From contig JALOTZ010000043.1 in NCBI GenBank assembly GCA_025457615.1, forward strand, positions 1-47,385: 47,385 bases of DNA, in the 5' to 3' direction. Source of the stretch: Verrucomicrobiota bacterium. Lineage in GTDB: Bacteria; Verrucomicrobiota; Verrucomicrobiia; Limisphaerales; DSYF01. The notes beneath the pieces are model-generated. The model searched no databases. It was not told the origin of the DNA and saw only the letters and a program-made list of their open reading frames with translations. Below are positions 25,248 through 32,311 of this stretch, piece by piece (within the stretch, counting starts at the first letter, position 1; the number at the start of each line of letters is the position of its first letter). Both the position numbers and the translations under genes were made by a program.

Positions 25248-25724
25248 TCAGAAGCTGAAGTGACCGGCCTCGCGCAGACTGAACCACGCCTTGGGTCGGT
25301 CGGGCGTGGCCTCGCCGATGACAACATGGTCCAACACCTCGATCTTCAGGAGTTGACCCGCCCGGATCAGATCCCGCGTCACCTTGATGTCAGCCTCGCT
25401 TGGCGTGGCGTCGTGGCTTGGGTGATTGTGCGCGAGGATCACGGCGCTGGCGGAGGCCGCGACAGCGGGGCGAAACACTTCCCTCGGCACAACGGGACAA
25501 GTATCCAGGCTGCCGAGCGCAACCAGGTTGTGACCAATGATGCGGCGCCGCGTGTTGAGAACGATCACGACGAACGCTTCCTTGCACGGGTCATACCAGT
25601 CCGCCTGCGGGATGTTGTTACGCCAGTAGGCGGCGATTCTTTCCGGAGTGTCAGCAACTTCCGTCATGGGCTGGCACTCGCGAACATACAGCACTTTGAA
25701 TTCGTGTGGTGTGTAGGGTTTCAT
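25248..25724 (-). CDS. RadC/JAB-domain protein
   Basis: The 158-residue product has the JAB/MPN metal-binding signature HNHPSHDATPSEAD (His-X-His, then Ser and Asp), preceded by 'FVVIVLNTRRRIIGHNLVALGS' and 'PREVFRPAVAASASAVILA', as in RadC-type proteins. It is shorter than chromosomal RadC (about 220) because it lacks the helix-hairpin-helix N-terminal part, which is usual for copies on mobile elements. RadC-like JAB proteins are common on plasmids, phages and islands, but their exact activity is unsettled. ATG 25724 is used. The gene lies between hairpins on both sides. Confidence 0.8.
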   Translation of the reverse strand: MKPYTPHEFKVLYVRECQPMTEVADTPERIAAYWRNNIPQADWYDPCKEAFVVIVLNTRRRIIGHNLVALGSLDTCPVVPREVFRPAVAASASAVILAHNHPSHDATPSEADIKVTRDLIRAGQLLKIEVLDHVVIGEATPDRPKAWFSLREAGHFSF

Positions 25725-25740
25725 GGTCGGTAAAGCAAAT

Positions 25741-25771
25741 GGGCCGGACACGCTTTGAACGCATCCGGCCC
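25741..25771 (-). other. Intergenic hairpin after an A/C-rich tract
   Basis: GGGCCGGA and TCCGGCCC form a perfect 8-bp stem with a 15-nt loop between the Api92-like stop and the RadC start. In the transcript it follows a C-rich, G-poor repeat (CCCAACCCCAACCCAACCC) that begins within the stop codon region. Such a tract could serve as a Rho loading site. Confidence 0.5.
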
Positions 25772-25791
25772 AGGGTTGGGTTGGGGTTGGG

Positions 25792-26097
25792 TTAATACTT
25801 GAGGCGGTGATGACGCAGATTGCCGTTCTTTGCCCGGACCAGTCCCACGAGGCAATTATCCTCGCAGTCGTAGTTCAGAAAGAACGTCAGGCATGGCCAC
25901 CGCCGCGAGATGACGCGGAGGGACTTCAACGCGGGCGATTCCGTCACGAACTGCCAGACCCGCCGGGTGGGCGAGTGCTCCTGCAGCGCGATGTCGGTCG
26001 CTCCCAAGGTCTCCGTCCAATCCGCGTCCCGATCAAACGCCTTCAAGTCGCTGGCCGGGCCGACGACGAGCAGGCGACGCTGGCAGTAGTCGCTCAT
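25792..26097 (-). CDS. Api92-like (DUF1281) ferredoxin-like-domain protein
   Basis: The 101-residue product contains 'LRVISRRWPCLTFFLNYDCEDNCLVGLV', the pattern of the Api92/DUF1281 ferredoxin-like domain known from phage and plasmid proteins of unknown function: a strand, aromatic pair, then 'Y.(D/E).....G'. The N-terminal part, 'RRLLVVGPASDLKAFD', fits the first strand and helix of that domain. ATG 26097 is chosen because it is the first in-frame ATG after the nuclease gene. Confidence in the family is moderate. The role is unknown, but its typical genomic company supports the mobile-element reading of this operon. Confidence 0.5.
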   Translation of the reverse strand: MSDYCQRRLLVVGPASDLKAFDRDADWTETLGATDIALQEHSPTRRVWQFVTESPALKSLRVISRRWPCLTFFLNYDCEDNCLVGLVRAKNGNLRHHRLKY

Positions 26098-26107
26098 GGT
26101 TTCGCTT

Positions 26108-26929
26108 TCAATGCCGGCGGCACTCATTGATGAATTCGCAGCCCAAGCAGCCAAAGCCCGGCGACGGAATGAAGTCCTGCCGAGCCACGCCTTCCTGATA
26201 CGACTCCATCGCCCGGAACAACCGCGTCACCTGTTGCTCCGTTGCTGGAGGCATTGATGTGATGATGCACTTGGGGGCCTTGGTGCGGACGAGGTGATGC
26301 AGTTCCAATCCACCTTCCTCCCGGCCTGTCGCATCCCTGTAAAGAAGGCTGTAGGCCGTGAGTTGCGTCCCGTGCATGTGCGCTACCATTTCCGGGTCTG
26401 GCGTTTTTGCGGTGAGTTTGAAATCAACAATTCGTCCACCGGAGCGGACGAGATCAATGACTCCGACCAGCGTCGGCAAACCACGCGCCGACAGATCCGC
26501 ACTGACCGCGACTTCCACCGCTTCCGGGCGTTCATCCGCCCGAATAGGCGTCTCCTGGAAGTAGTGCGCCAGCGCATTCCACGCTGAAGAACGGTCGGCT
26601 TCTTCTTCACCGTCCCAATTGATCTTCGACTCCGCCTGCAGGGCCAGCCAGCGCACATTGAACAGCGCCTTGAACCGCTCGGTTGCGAACGGTTCACGAC
26701 GCCAGCGTGACATGCTCCACGCCTGCAACACCGCGTGAACGGACGAGCCAGCGTGCATCGAAGGCGTGGGTGCTTTCTTGATTTGCAGAACGTAGCGAAA
26801 GAAGAACTTCAGCTTGCAGCCCAGCCACAGCGACAGGCGTGAGGCTGAGATGGTCTGCTGAAGTTCTGCAATGCGGTCCTTCTCGGTGGGCTCCGGCTTG
26901 AGGGCCGGGCGTTCGAGCGTCGCAATCAT
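26108..26929 (-). CDS. RecB/Cas4-type PD-(D/E)XK nuclease with Fe-S cysteines
   Basis: The 273-residue product starts its domain with 'ISASRLSLWLGCKLKFFFRYV' and 'AGSSVHAVLQAW', then has the nuclease motifs 'GVIDLVRSGGRIVDFKLT' (Asp, then Asp-X-Lys) and 'HGTQLTAYSLLY' (Q-x3-Y). Three cysteines at the C-terminus (GCLGCEFINEC) together with the early Cys would hold a 4Fe-4S cluster, as in Cas4 and AddB-type nucleases. It should be an exonuclease or end-processing nuclease acting on DNA. It overlaps the upstream gene by ATGA and probably works with the 167-residue protein encoded there. No cas genes or CRISPR repeats are present. Confidence 0.8.
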   Translation of the reverse strand: MIATLERPALKPEPTEKDRIAELQQTISASRLSLWLGCKLKFFFRYVLQIKKAPTPSMHAGSSVHAVLQAWSMSRWRREPFATERFKALFNVRWLALQAESKINWDGEEEADRSSAWNALAHYFQETPIRADERPEAVEVAVSADLSARGLPTLVGVIDLVRSGGRIVDFKLTAKTPDPEMVAHMHGTQLTAYSLLYRDATGREEGGLELHHLVRTKAPKCIITSMPPATEQQVTRLFRAMESYQEGVARQDFIPSPGFGCLGCEFINECRRH

Positions 26930-27429
26930 GCGGGCCTCGCTGGGGCGGGTTGGTTGAAGCGACGCGGACCCTTGCCGTTCTTCTGCCCGGTCTGTTCGAG
27001 CAGTTCGTCAAGCAGTCCACTCATTTCCAATTTGTTGAGGGCTTTGACGCCCTTGCCAAACCGGTCCTGGGCGAGTTGCTCGACGGCGTTTTTGTCGAGC
27101 TTGTGCTCGTCGGTGATTTTCAGAATCAACTCGCGCTGTTTGTCTGAGCAAGCCCAGCGGTCGTGGCCATTCCCGTTTCCGTTGGTGTGACTGCCGCCAT
27201 TGCCGTTGCCATTGCCACGCGGCGATGCGGCTTTGGATTCAGGGAGGAACCCGGTCTTCTGGATCTCGCGATCCACGCTGTCTTGCAGGGTGGTGTGGAG
27301 CTTCGCGCTTTCGGCTGCGACTTGGGTGAGGTCCGCCAGTTCCGTGCGGACGGTGAGGCTGTATTGATGGCTGCTGTATCCGGGCAGACCGAGCTTCTTG
27401 CTGTAGTTGGCTTCGAGAACGATGGCCAT
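26926..27429 (-). CDS. First operon gene: hypothetical protein with phage-type C-terminal helical domain
   Basis: The 167-residue product has an N-terminal beta-rich part (residues 1-70, 'AIVLEANYSKKLGLPGYSSHQYSLTV'), a Gly/Asn linker, and a C-terminal domain 'CSDKQRELILKITDEHKLD...LAQDRFGKGVKAL' that recalls helical domains of phage and plasmid recombination-associated proteins. It ends with a basic, Pro/Ala-rich tail. It may bind single-stranded DNA or partner with the nuclease it overlaps. ATG 27429 is chosen with GAAAGGAAAAC upstream. It is the first gene of the long minus-strand operon. The N-terminal domain is not assigned. Confidence 0.65.
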   Translation of the reverse strand: MAIVLEANYSKKLGLPGYSSHQYSLTVRTELADLTQVAAESAKLHTTLQDSVDREIQKTGFLPESKAASPRGNGNGNGGSHTNGNGNGHDRWACSDKQRELILKITDEHKLDKNAVEQLAQDRFGKGVKALNKLEMSGLLDELLEQTGQKNGKGPRRFNQPAPARPA

Positions 27430-27482
27430 GATGTTTTCCTTTCTGTTGTTTTGTGTGTTGAGGTTTGGGGGCAAAAGCGAGC

Positions 27483-27508
27483 AGCCCGGCTTTTGAGGGC
27501 CGGGCTGT
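27483..27508 (-). other. 5'-leader hairpin of the operon
   Basis: CAGCCCGGC and GCCGGGCTG form a perfect 9-bp stem around an 8-nt loop in the leader upstream of the first gene. In the transcript it is followed by CTCGCTTTTGCCCCC, a short T-run, so it could act as a weak attenuator. Confidence 0.55.
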
Positions 27509-27657
27509 CGGGGTGGGTTGGGAGGCTGCGTTCTGGTCTTGGCTCAAGGCCGCGACCGGGCGCAGAACTGATGAAAGCGACTTGCTTCCGTCATTGGTTT
27601 ATAGCGCAAGAATGCCCTCCGTTGCAGGTCATCTGAATCCTCGAATTGGGGGAGTCA

Positions 27658-27687
27658 AACTTCGGGAAACTTCAGGAAACTTCGGGG
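27658..27687. repeat. Three tandem 10-bp repeats AAACTTCGGG
   Basis: The unit AAACTTCGGG occurs three times head to tail, the middle copy differing by one base (AAACTTCAGG). A 10-bp period places each copy on the same face of the helix, as for iterons or a cooperative regulator. Confidence 0.75.
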
Positions 27688-27692
27688 TCTCC

Positions 27693-27716
27693 ATTCTTAC
27701 TTTCATTCTTACTTTA
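27693..27716. repeat. Two tandem 12-bp repeats CATTCTTACTTT
   Basis: Two perfect copies of CATTCTTACTTT lie 5 nt to the right of the 10-bp repeats. They are a second candidate binding site in the same non-coding region. Confidence 0.75.
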
Positions 27717-27778
27717 GCCATCTCAGTGATGGCGTATATTTGTAAGTTGTTGGAAGTAAGCAGCTAAGAAGAATTGGA

Positions 27779-27848
27779 GCGGGTGAAGGGAATCGAACCC
27801 TCGTCTCAGGCTTGGGAAGCCCACGTTCTACCATTGAACCACACCCGC
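27779..27848 (-). tRNA. tRNA-Gly(CCC)
   Basis: The minus strand folds into a complete cloverleaf: acceptor stem GCGGGTG/CACCCGC, D-arm GTTCAATGGTAGAAC, anticodon loop TTCCCAA with anticodon CCC, and T-arm GGGTTCGATTCCC. The anticodon stem has two G-U pairs. No CCA is encoded directly after position 27779. The large minus-strand operon begins downstream of its 3' end, the usual side for island integration. Confidence 0.93.
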
Positions 27849-28104
27849 AGTTCCAACGACGTAATGTCTAACAGGAACCAGCCAGGGACGCAATCGTCGA
27901 GTTCCCACTTGGCTTGGGTCCCGATTCGCGGACCGGCTGCCTCGGCATCCCGGCTCCTCTTCGACACCCCTGCGCCGCCGGGATGATGACTCCCCAGACA
28001 CGGGAGGGATGGCGTGGAGTCACATCCGCCGCTGCGAGGGGCACGGGGCGGAAGAAGCGGAATGCGATGGCGTCGCCACCCCGGGCGGATCATCATCGTC
28101 CGCC

Positions 28105-29139
28105 ATGCGAGCATTTCAACTGATGGCCCAAGGCACGCCCGGCCGGTTTGAATTGCGCGATGTGCCCGAGCCGCATCCCGGCCCCGAGGAGGTCGTGGTC
28201 GCGATCCACGCCTGTGGCCTGAATCGCCTGGATCTCTGGCTCGAATCGTCCGGTCTCCCCATTCCGACCACGCTTCCCCGCACTCCTGGCGGCGAAATGG
28301 CCGGCGTGGTCTGCGCCACCGGATCGGCAGTGACCGACTGGTCTAGCGGCGACCGGGTGGCCGTGCAGTCGAACCTCTTCTGCGGAGATTGCGAGTTCTG
28401 TCAGCGCGGCGAGGAATCCCTCTGTCTGACCGGCGAGCTGCTGGGGGTCACCAGGGATGGCGGCCTGGCTGAACAAGTCTGCGTGCCGGCCCGATCTCTG
28501 GTGCGGTTGCCTGACCAGGTCGATTTCCAAACCTCGGCCGCGCTGACCCTGGCCGGCAGCACCGCGATGCACATGCTGACCAACCGAACCGCCGTGCAGC
28601 CTGGTCAGTGGGTCCTCGTGATGGGCGCGTCCAGCGGGGTCGGCTCGGCCGCGATCCAGATCGCCCGCCGCCTGGGCGCACGGGTGATCACCACGGGCTC
28701 GACCCGGGAAAAGCGCTGCCTGGGTGAATCGCTCGGAGCAGAATTAGCGGTGGACTCCACCTCTCCGGACTGGCCCCGGCAAGTGCGTCAGGCCACAGGT
28801 CGCCGGGGTGTGGATCTCGTGATCGAGCATGTGGGGGGCAAGACGCTGAACCAGTGTTTCGACTGCCTGGCCCGGGGCGGAACCATTGTGACCTGCGGCG
28901 CCACTGGCGGCCGTGAGGTGCACCTCAACCTCTGGCCGATCTTCGTCAAACAGCAACGATTGATCGGCAGTTATGGCCGCACGCGTGCCGAGATTCAATC
29001 CACGCTCGAATGGGCCGCCACCGGCCGGCTCAAACCGGTCGTGGACAGGATCTTCCCGCTGGCTGAGGCCGTTTCCGCCTTTGAGCGGCTGCGCTCCCGA
29101 CAAGCCCTGGGCAAGGTCTTGATCTGCATGCACGGCTGA
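28105..29139 (+). CDS. Zinc-type MDR alcohol dehydrogenase / quinone oxidoreductase
   Basis: The 344-residue protein is a medium-chain dehydrogenase/reductase. It has the N-terminal GroES-like part with 'CGLNRLDLW' and the substrate-domain 'GGEMAGVV', structural-zinc cysteines in 'CGDCEFCQRGEESLC', and the Rossmann signature 'VMGASSGVGSAAIQIA' near residue 172. The catalytic zinc Cys is replaced by 'CGLN', as in crotonyl-CoA reductase/quinone-reductase-like branches. ATG 28105 is chosen because MRAFQL starts the family. The gene lies just outside the tRNA-bounded region. It may provide redox chemistry linked to the acyl-CoA genes downstream, but the 174-nt gap gives no evidence of one operon. 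Confidence 0.85.
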   Translation: MRAFQLMAQGTPGRFELRDVPEPHPGPEEVVVAIHACGLNRLDLWLESSGLPIPTTLPRTPGGEMAGVVCATGSAVTDWSSGDRVAVQSNLFCGDCEFCQRGEESLCLTGELLGVTRDGGLAEQVCVPARSLVRLPDQVDFQTSAALTLAGSTAMHMLTNRTAVQPGQWVLVMGASSGVGSAAIQIARRLGARVITTGSTREKRCLGESLGAELAVDSTSPDWPRQVRQATGRRGVDLVIEHVGGKTLNQCFDCLARGGTIVTCGATGGREVHLNLWPIFVKQQRLIGSYGRTRAEIQSTLEWAATGRLKPVVDRIFPLAEAVSAFERLRSRQALGKVLICMHG

Positions 29140-29313
29140 GCGGGAACGTCGGCCCTGCGGCGGGGTGAGGACAAGATTTGGTGACAGAAAGCCAATCTTC
29201 ACCTAGCCAGCCGGGCGGCTTCGGGATGACACTCAAACCCAACGCGAAGTGAAGGAGCCGGTCCTGCGGGGCCTTGGCTCGTGTCGGTGATGTTCAACCA
29301 GATCAGGATCATT

Positions 29314-31515
29314 ATGCTAAACACAACCTCTCCCACCGTGGGCGCCACGCTGAATACCCTGCCCTCCGACGATGTTCGCCAGATCCTGTGGCGGTTTTCG
29401 GACCGTTACGAATTGCACATGCTGGTTCAGGCGGCGCGGGGCGTGGCGCGCGGCCCCGTCGCCCGGTTGGTGGCCGAAGGGGCGCGCAACTCGCATGATT
29501 GGACCCCCGAGAAGGCCAGCCTGCTGCCCGCCTTCGACGAAAGCGGCATCACGGCGGCCTTCCTAGACCCGGACCAGGGCGGATTCATCGCGGGACCCAA
29601 GAACTTGGCCCTGGCCTTGATCGCCTTCGAGCTTTCCTGGGTGGATGCGGGGGCGGCGACATCGAGCCTGGCCGGCAACTTGGGTCTGGCTCCCATCCAT
29701 GAGCGCGGCACCCCGGAACAGCGGCAGAAGTACGTCGCTGGCGCCGCTCCCGTGAAACCGGGCGAGAACCGCCAGCAAGTCCGCGCGGCTTTTGCGCTGA
29801 CTGAACCGCTGCCGTTCGTGGGCGTGGAAACCGGGATGCTGGCGGGCAAAGTGCGGGTGGCCGACTGGCCCGAGGGCGCAGAGCCTGTGCTGCACGTGGA
29901 CAAGCGGGGACGCTTCATCACGAACATGAGCTTCGCCAACGTGGTCACAGCCGCCGTGGATTCGGGTGATCCTCGGATCAAGGGCAGCTGTATGGTCATT
30001 CTCGAGCAAGGCGATCCCGGCACTTGGGATCCGGGCACGCCGACCAAGAAGCTGGTGCACCAGCTCAGTTCCACCTGCGATCCGGTGTTCAACCTCAAGG
30101 TTCCCGCCAACCGCATCGTGGGCGGTTACACGGTCAAGGACGGGGTCATCATCCCCAACTACTCCCACAGCGAGATCATCGAGGCTGTGTTCCGCCGCAC
30201 CCGGGTCACGGTCGGCCTGATGACCTCGGCCAAACTGCTCTCCGCCGTCGAACCGGTCATCCTATACCAGCGCCGCCGGTTTCGCGGAGGCGAGGGTGCG
30301 CCGGGCACGCCGCGTTACGAACTAGGCATCCAGCAGAAGGAGGACGCCCTGCATCGGTTGGTGGACATCTGGGCCACCGGTGAAGCCAGCGCCTCGCTGG
30401 GGTTCGAGGCGGCGCGGCTCTTTGACCAGCTCGACCCGTTGGAGAAGGAAAAGGACCGCATCCTCGCCGAGAAGAAACTGACCGGCCGCGCCGCGTTGAA
30501 GGAGTTAAGCAAGGTTCAGCAGGAAGCGTTGTCCTGGCTCCGGTCCGGCGGAAGCGCGTCCCCCAGCCCCCTGGTCTCCTTCGTCCTGTTGGATTCGCTG
30601 GCCAACGTGCTCTGCCCCGCCTGCAAGCTCTGGAACACCGGTCACGGCGCCAACCTGATGCGGGAAGCCGTCAGCCTGATGGGCGGTTACGGCGTCACCG
30701 AGGATTGCCCCGGTTTCCTGGGCCAGAAGTGGATGGATGCCCAACTGGAAGCCACGTACGAAGGACCTGAGGCCGTGCAGCGACTGCAGCTCTCAATGAC
30801 CATGACCAATGATTTGTTCCTGGCGCAGTTCGCGCAGTGGATCGAGGAAATGCGCGCCATCGCCTCCGAACGCCCCGGCACCGGCGCCTGCACCCTGGCC
30901 TCGGCCATGAAACTCTGGCTCTGGACACTCCAGCACATCCAGACGGCCAAAGATGCGGACGGCAACAAGCTGTATCACAAGACCCGCCAGGGTGTGACCT
31001 TCCCGCTGGCCGATGCCCTGTGCTGGTTGTTGGCGGCGCGGCAGTTTATTCTGGATGCCATCGAACTGGAGACGCGCGGGCCGGAGAATCCCGCTGTGGC
31101 GGAGGGACTCGCGGGCACGGTTGCGTTCTACATGGACCTTTGCCACACGCAAACCGCGCGTGCGTCCGGCGAAGTGGGGCGGGTCTGCGCAGAGATCGTT
31201 TATGGCTACAACCGGCATCCGGCGTGGACGGGCGAAAGCTGCCACGCCTGCTACAACGCCGAGGATCTTGATATCCTGGAAGGAATCATTCCCGGCATCG
31301 CCGGTTCCGCTCGCGGCGTTGCCGACGTCACCGAGGCAGGCGAAGCCCATCCGCGCAAGGCCGGCCCGTGCGTGTGCATGACGGGCTTCGAGGAATTCGT
31401 GCGCCTGCGGGCCAAACTGGATGGCTGCCTGACCGGCTGCCGCCTGGCCAAAGACCGCGCCGCCCAGGCGCTCACCCAGGTCATGACCCGCGAAGCGCTG
31501 GACTATCCGGTATAA
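29314..31515 (+). CDS. Long acyl-CoA dehydrogenase family protein
   Basis: The 733-residue protein is an acyl-CoA dehydrogenase-like flavoenzyme, nearly twice the usual 380 residues. The ACAD core covers about 60-500: 'FALTEPLPFVGVETG' in the FAD/substrate region, 'FRRTRVTVGLMTSAKLL', 'AVSLMGGYGVTED', and 'TYEGPEAVQRL' with the probable catalytic Glu near 483. A helical C-terminal extension of about 230 residues follows and contains a Cys-rich end ('CHACYNAEDL', 'GPCVCMTGFEEF', 'CLTGC'). It should pass electrons to the ETF encoded downstream. ATG 29314 has AGGATC upstream. A remnant of the ETF-QO start lies 22 nt after the stop, showing that the two genes were once adjacent. Confidence 0.85.
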   Translation: MLNTTSPTVGATLNTLPSDDVRQILWRFSDRYELHMLVQAARGVARGPVARLVAEGARNSHDWTPEKASLLPAFDESGITAAFLDPDQGGFIAGPKNLALALIAFELSWVDAGAATSSLAGNLGLAPIHERGTPEQRQKYVAGAAPVKPGENRQQVRAAFALTEPLPFVGVETGMLAGKVRVADWPEGAEPVLHVDKRGRFITNMSFANVVTAAVDSGDPRIKGSCMVILEQGDPGTWDPGTPTKKLVHQLSSTCDPVFNLKVPANRIVGGYTVKDGVIIPNYSHSEIIEAVFRRTRVTVGLMTSAKLLSAVEPVILYQRRRFRGGEGAPGTPRYELGIQQKEDALHRLVDIWATGEASASLGFEAARLFDQLDPLEKEKDRILAEKKLTGRAALKELSKVQQEALSWLRSGGSASPSPLVSFVLLDSLANVLCPACKLWNTGHGANLMREAVSLMGGYGVTEDCPGFLGQKWMDAQLEATYEGPEAVQRLQLSMTMTNDLFLAQFAQWIEEMRAIASERPGTGACTLASAMKLWLWTLQHIQTAKDADGNKLYHKTRQGVTFPLADALCWLLAARQFILDAIELETRGPENPAVAEGLAGTVAFYMDLCHTQTARASGEVGRVCAEIVYGYNRHPAWTGESCHACYNAEDLDILEGIIPGIAGSARGVADVTEAGEAHPRKAGPCVCMTGFEEFVRLRAKLDGCLTGCRLAKDRAAQALTQVMTREALDYPV

Positions 31516-31536
31516 CCCAACTACCTCTTCGAGAAA

Positions 31537-31617
31537 GTGGCATCTCCAAACAGCCCTGAACCCGAGCGCATGGACGTGGACATCGTTTGCGCCAGGTTTG
31601 GCGGACGACGGGGTTGA
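31537..31617 (+). pseudogene. Remnant of the ETF-QO 5' end
   Basis: This 27-codon frame encodes a copy of the N-terminus of the intact ETF-QO 775 nt downstream: 'ERMDVDIVC' followed by 'RFGG', with matching DNA over about 35 nt (GCGCATGGACGTGGACATCGT identical), then a stop. It is the left scar of the toxin-antitoxin insertion at this junction. It has diverged at several third positions, so the insertion is not recent. Confidence 0.75.
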
Positions 31618-31642
31618 CCTGCAACCGGGTTTAACTTAAGAT
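31614..31642 (+). promoter_or_regulatory. Promoter of the first VapBC-like module
   Basis: TTGACC and TAAGAT are separated by 17 nt. The -10 box ends 9 nt before the antitoxin ATG, leaving almost no leader. The -35 box lies within the end of the ETF-QO remnant. Confidence 0.55.
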
Positions 31643-31651
31643 GAACCTGCC

Positions 31652-31900
31652 ATGAATACGCTGATCAACGCCAAGGAACTCCGCGCCTCGCTCCCGTCTG
31701 TCGTCGAGCGGGTTCGGCGGGGTGCGCGCTTCACGGTGGTTTATCGCAGTCGTCCCGCCTTCCACCTCATTCCTGTCGAAGCCACGGAAGCCGGTTCCGG
31801 CGACCTCAAGAGCGATCCCCTTTATCACGCCAAGCCGCTGGGGCGTAGCACGGACAAACGGAGTGCCACCGAGCACGACGTGATGCTCTATCCGAAATGA
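31652..31900 (+). CDS. Phd/YefM-like antitoxin (module 1)
   Basis: The 82-residue product has the Phd/YefM-type DNA-binding start 'NAKELRASLPSVVERVRRGARFTVVYRSRPAFHLIPV', a swapped-hairpin fold, followed by an unstructured C-terminal tail that should wrap and neutralise the toxin. It overlaps the PIN toxin gene by ATGA, the usual antitoxin-first order. It should also bind its own promoter, whose -35 and -10 lie directly upstream. The module interrupts the acyl-CoA dehydrogenase/ETF-QO junction. Confidence 0.8.
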   Translation: MNTLINAKELRASLPSVVERVRRGARFTVVYRSRPAFHLIPVEATEAGSGDLKSDPLYHAKPLGRSTDKRSATEHDVMLYPK

Positions 31901-32304
31901 AGCGCGCGTTTGCGGACACCGCTGGTTGGATGGCCTGCGCGGATGCTGCTGATCCGGCGCACAAGCCTTGCGCGGCGGCTCGCGATGCCTGGCTGGAGCA
32001 GGGAGGCGTTCTGGTCACGACCGACTATATCGTGGATGAGACGCTGACCTTGATGCGCCTCCGGCTCGGGCATGCCGCGGCGGAATCCTGGTGGCGGCAG
32101 GTCGATGGGAGTTCCCGGATCCGCTGGGAACAGATTACCCCTGCCCGCGCCGAGAAGGCGCGCAGCCTTTTCTTCCGGTATGACGACAAGGACTTTTCCT
32201 TTACGGATTGCACCAGTTTTGTGGTGATGCGGGAACTGCGAGTCCGTGAAGTCCTCACCACAGACCACCATTTTACCCAGATGGGTTTCACTCTCAAACC
32301 CTGA
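31897..32304 (+). CDS. VapC-type PIN-domain toxin (module 1)
   Basis: The 135-residue protein is a PIN-domain ribonuclease with the expected acidic residues in order: Asp7 in 'FADTAGW', Glu in 'YIVDETLTLMRL', Asp in 'FSFTDCTSFVVM' and Asp in 'VLTTDHHF'. VapC toxins cut tRNA or rRNA when the antitoxin is lost. All four active-site positions are kept and the frame is intact, so it is probably active. It ends 7 nt before the ETF-QO start, so the ETF-QO gene may be transcribed from the toxin-antitoxin promoter. Confidence 0.85.
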   Translation: MKRAFADTAGWMACADAADPAHKPCAAARDAWLEQGGVLVTTDYIVDETLTLMRLRLGHAAAESWWRQVDGSSRIRWEQITPARAEKARSLFFRYDDKDFSFTDCTSFVVMRELRVREVLTTDHHFTQMGFTLKP

Positions 32305-32311
32305 GTTTGTG

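Larger units (their letters stand above)
27509..27778 (-). promoter_or_regulatory. Regulatory or attachment region between tRNA-Gly and the operon
   Basis: This 270-nt non-coding stretch lies between the tRNA-Gly 3' end and the leader of the minus-strand operon. It is more AT-rich than its surroundings, contains two sets of tandem direct repeats (listed separately) and a possible -10 box TATAAA on the minus strand at 27603-27598, for which I see no good -35. No ORF in it looks coding. Its position directly at a tRNA 3' end fits an attachment site with arm-type binding sites, but no integrase is encoded in the window. Confidence 0.45.

Noticed and set aside
25772..25795. Telomere-like G-rich tract TTGGGTTGGGGTTGGGTTA on the plus strand
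   Set aside because: It is not a telomere: it is a 20-nt intergenic stretch, and similar A/C-rich (minus-strand) tracts recur in other gaps of the operon. A G-quadruplex on the non-template side is possible but not claimed.
27631..27659. Possible operon promoter TTGACT-17-CAGATG on the minus strand
   Set aside because: The -35 box is good, but the -10 box matches only two of six consensus bases, so it is not listed as a promoter.
19273..27778. Search for a CRISPR array near the Cas4-like nuclease
   Set aside because: No regularly spaced repeats with unique spacers were seen; the only tandem repeats are the 10-bp and 12-bp sets without spacers.
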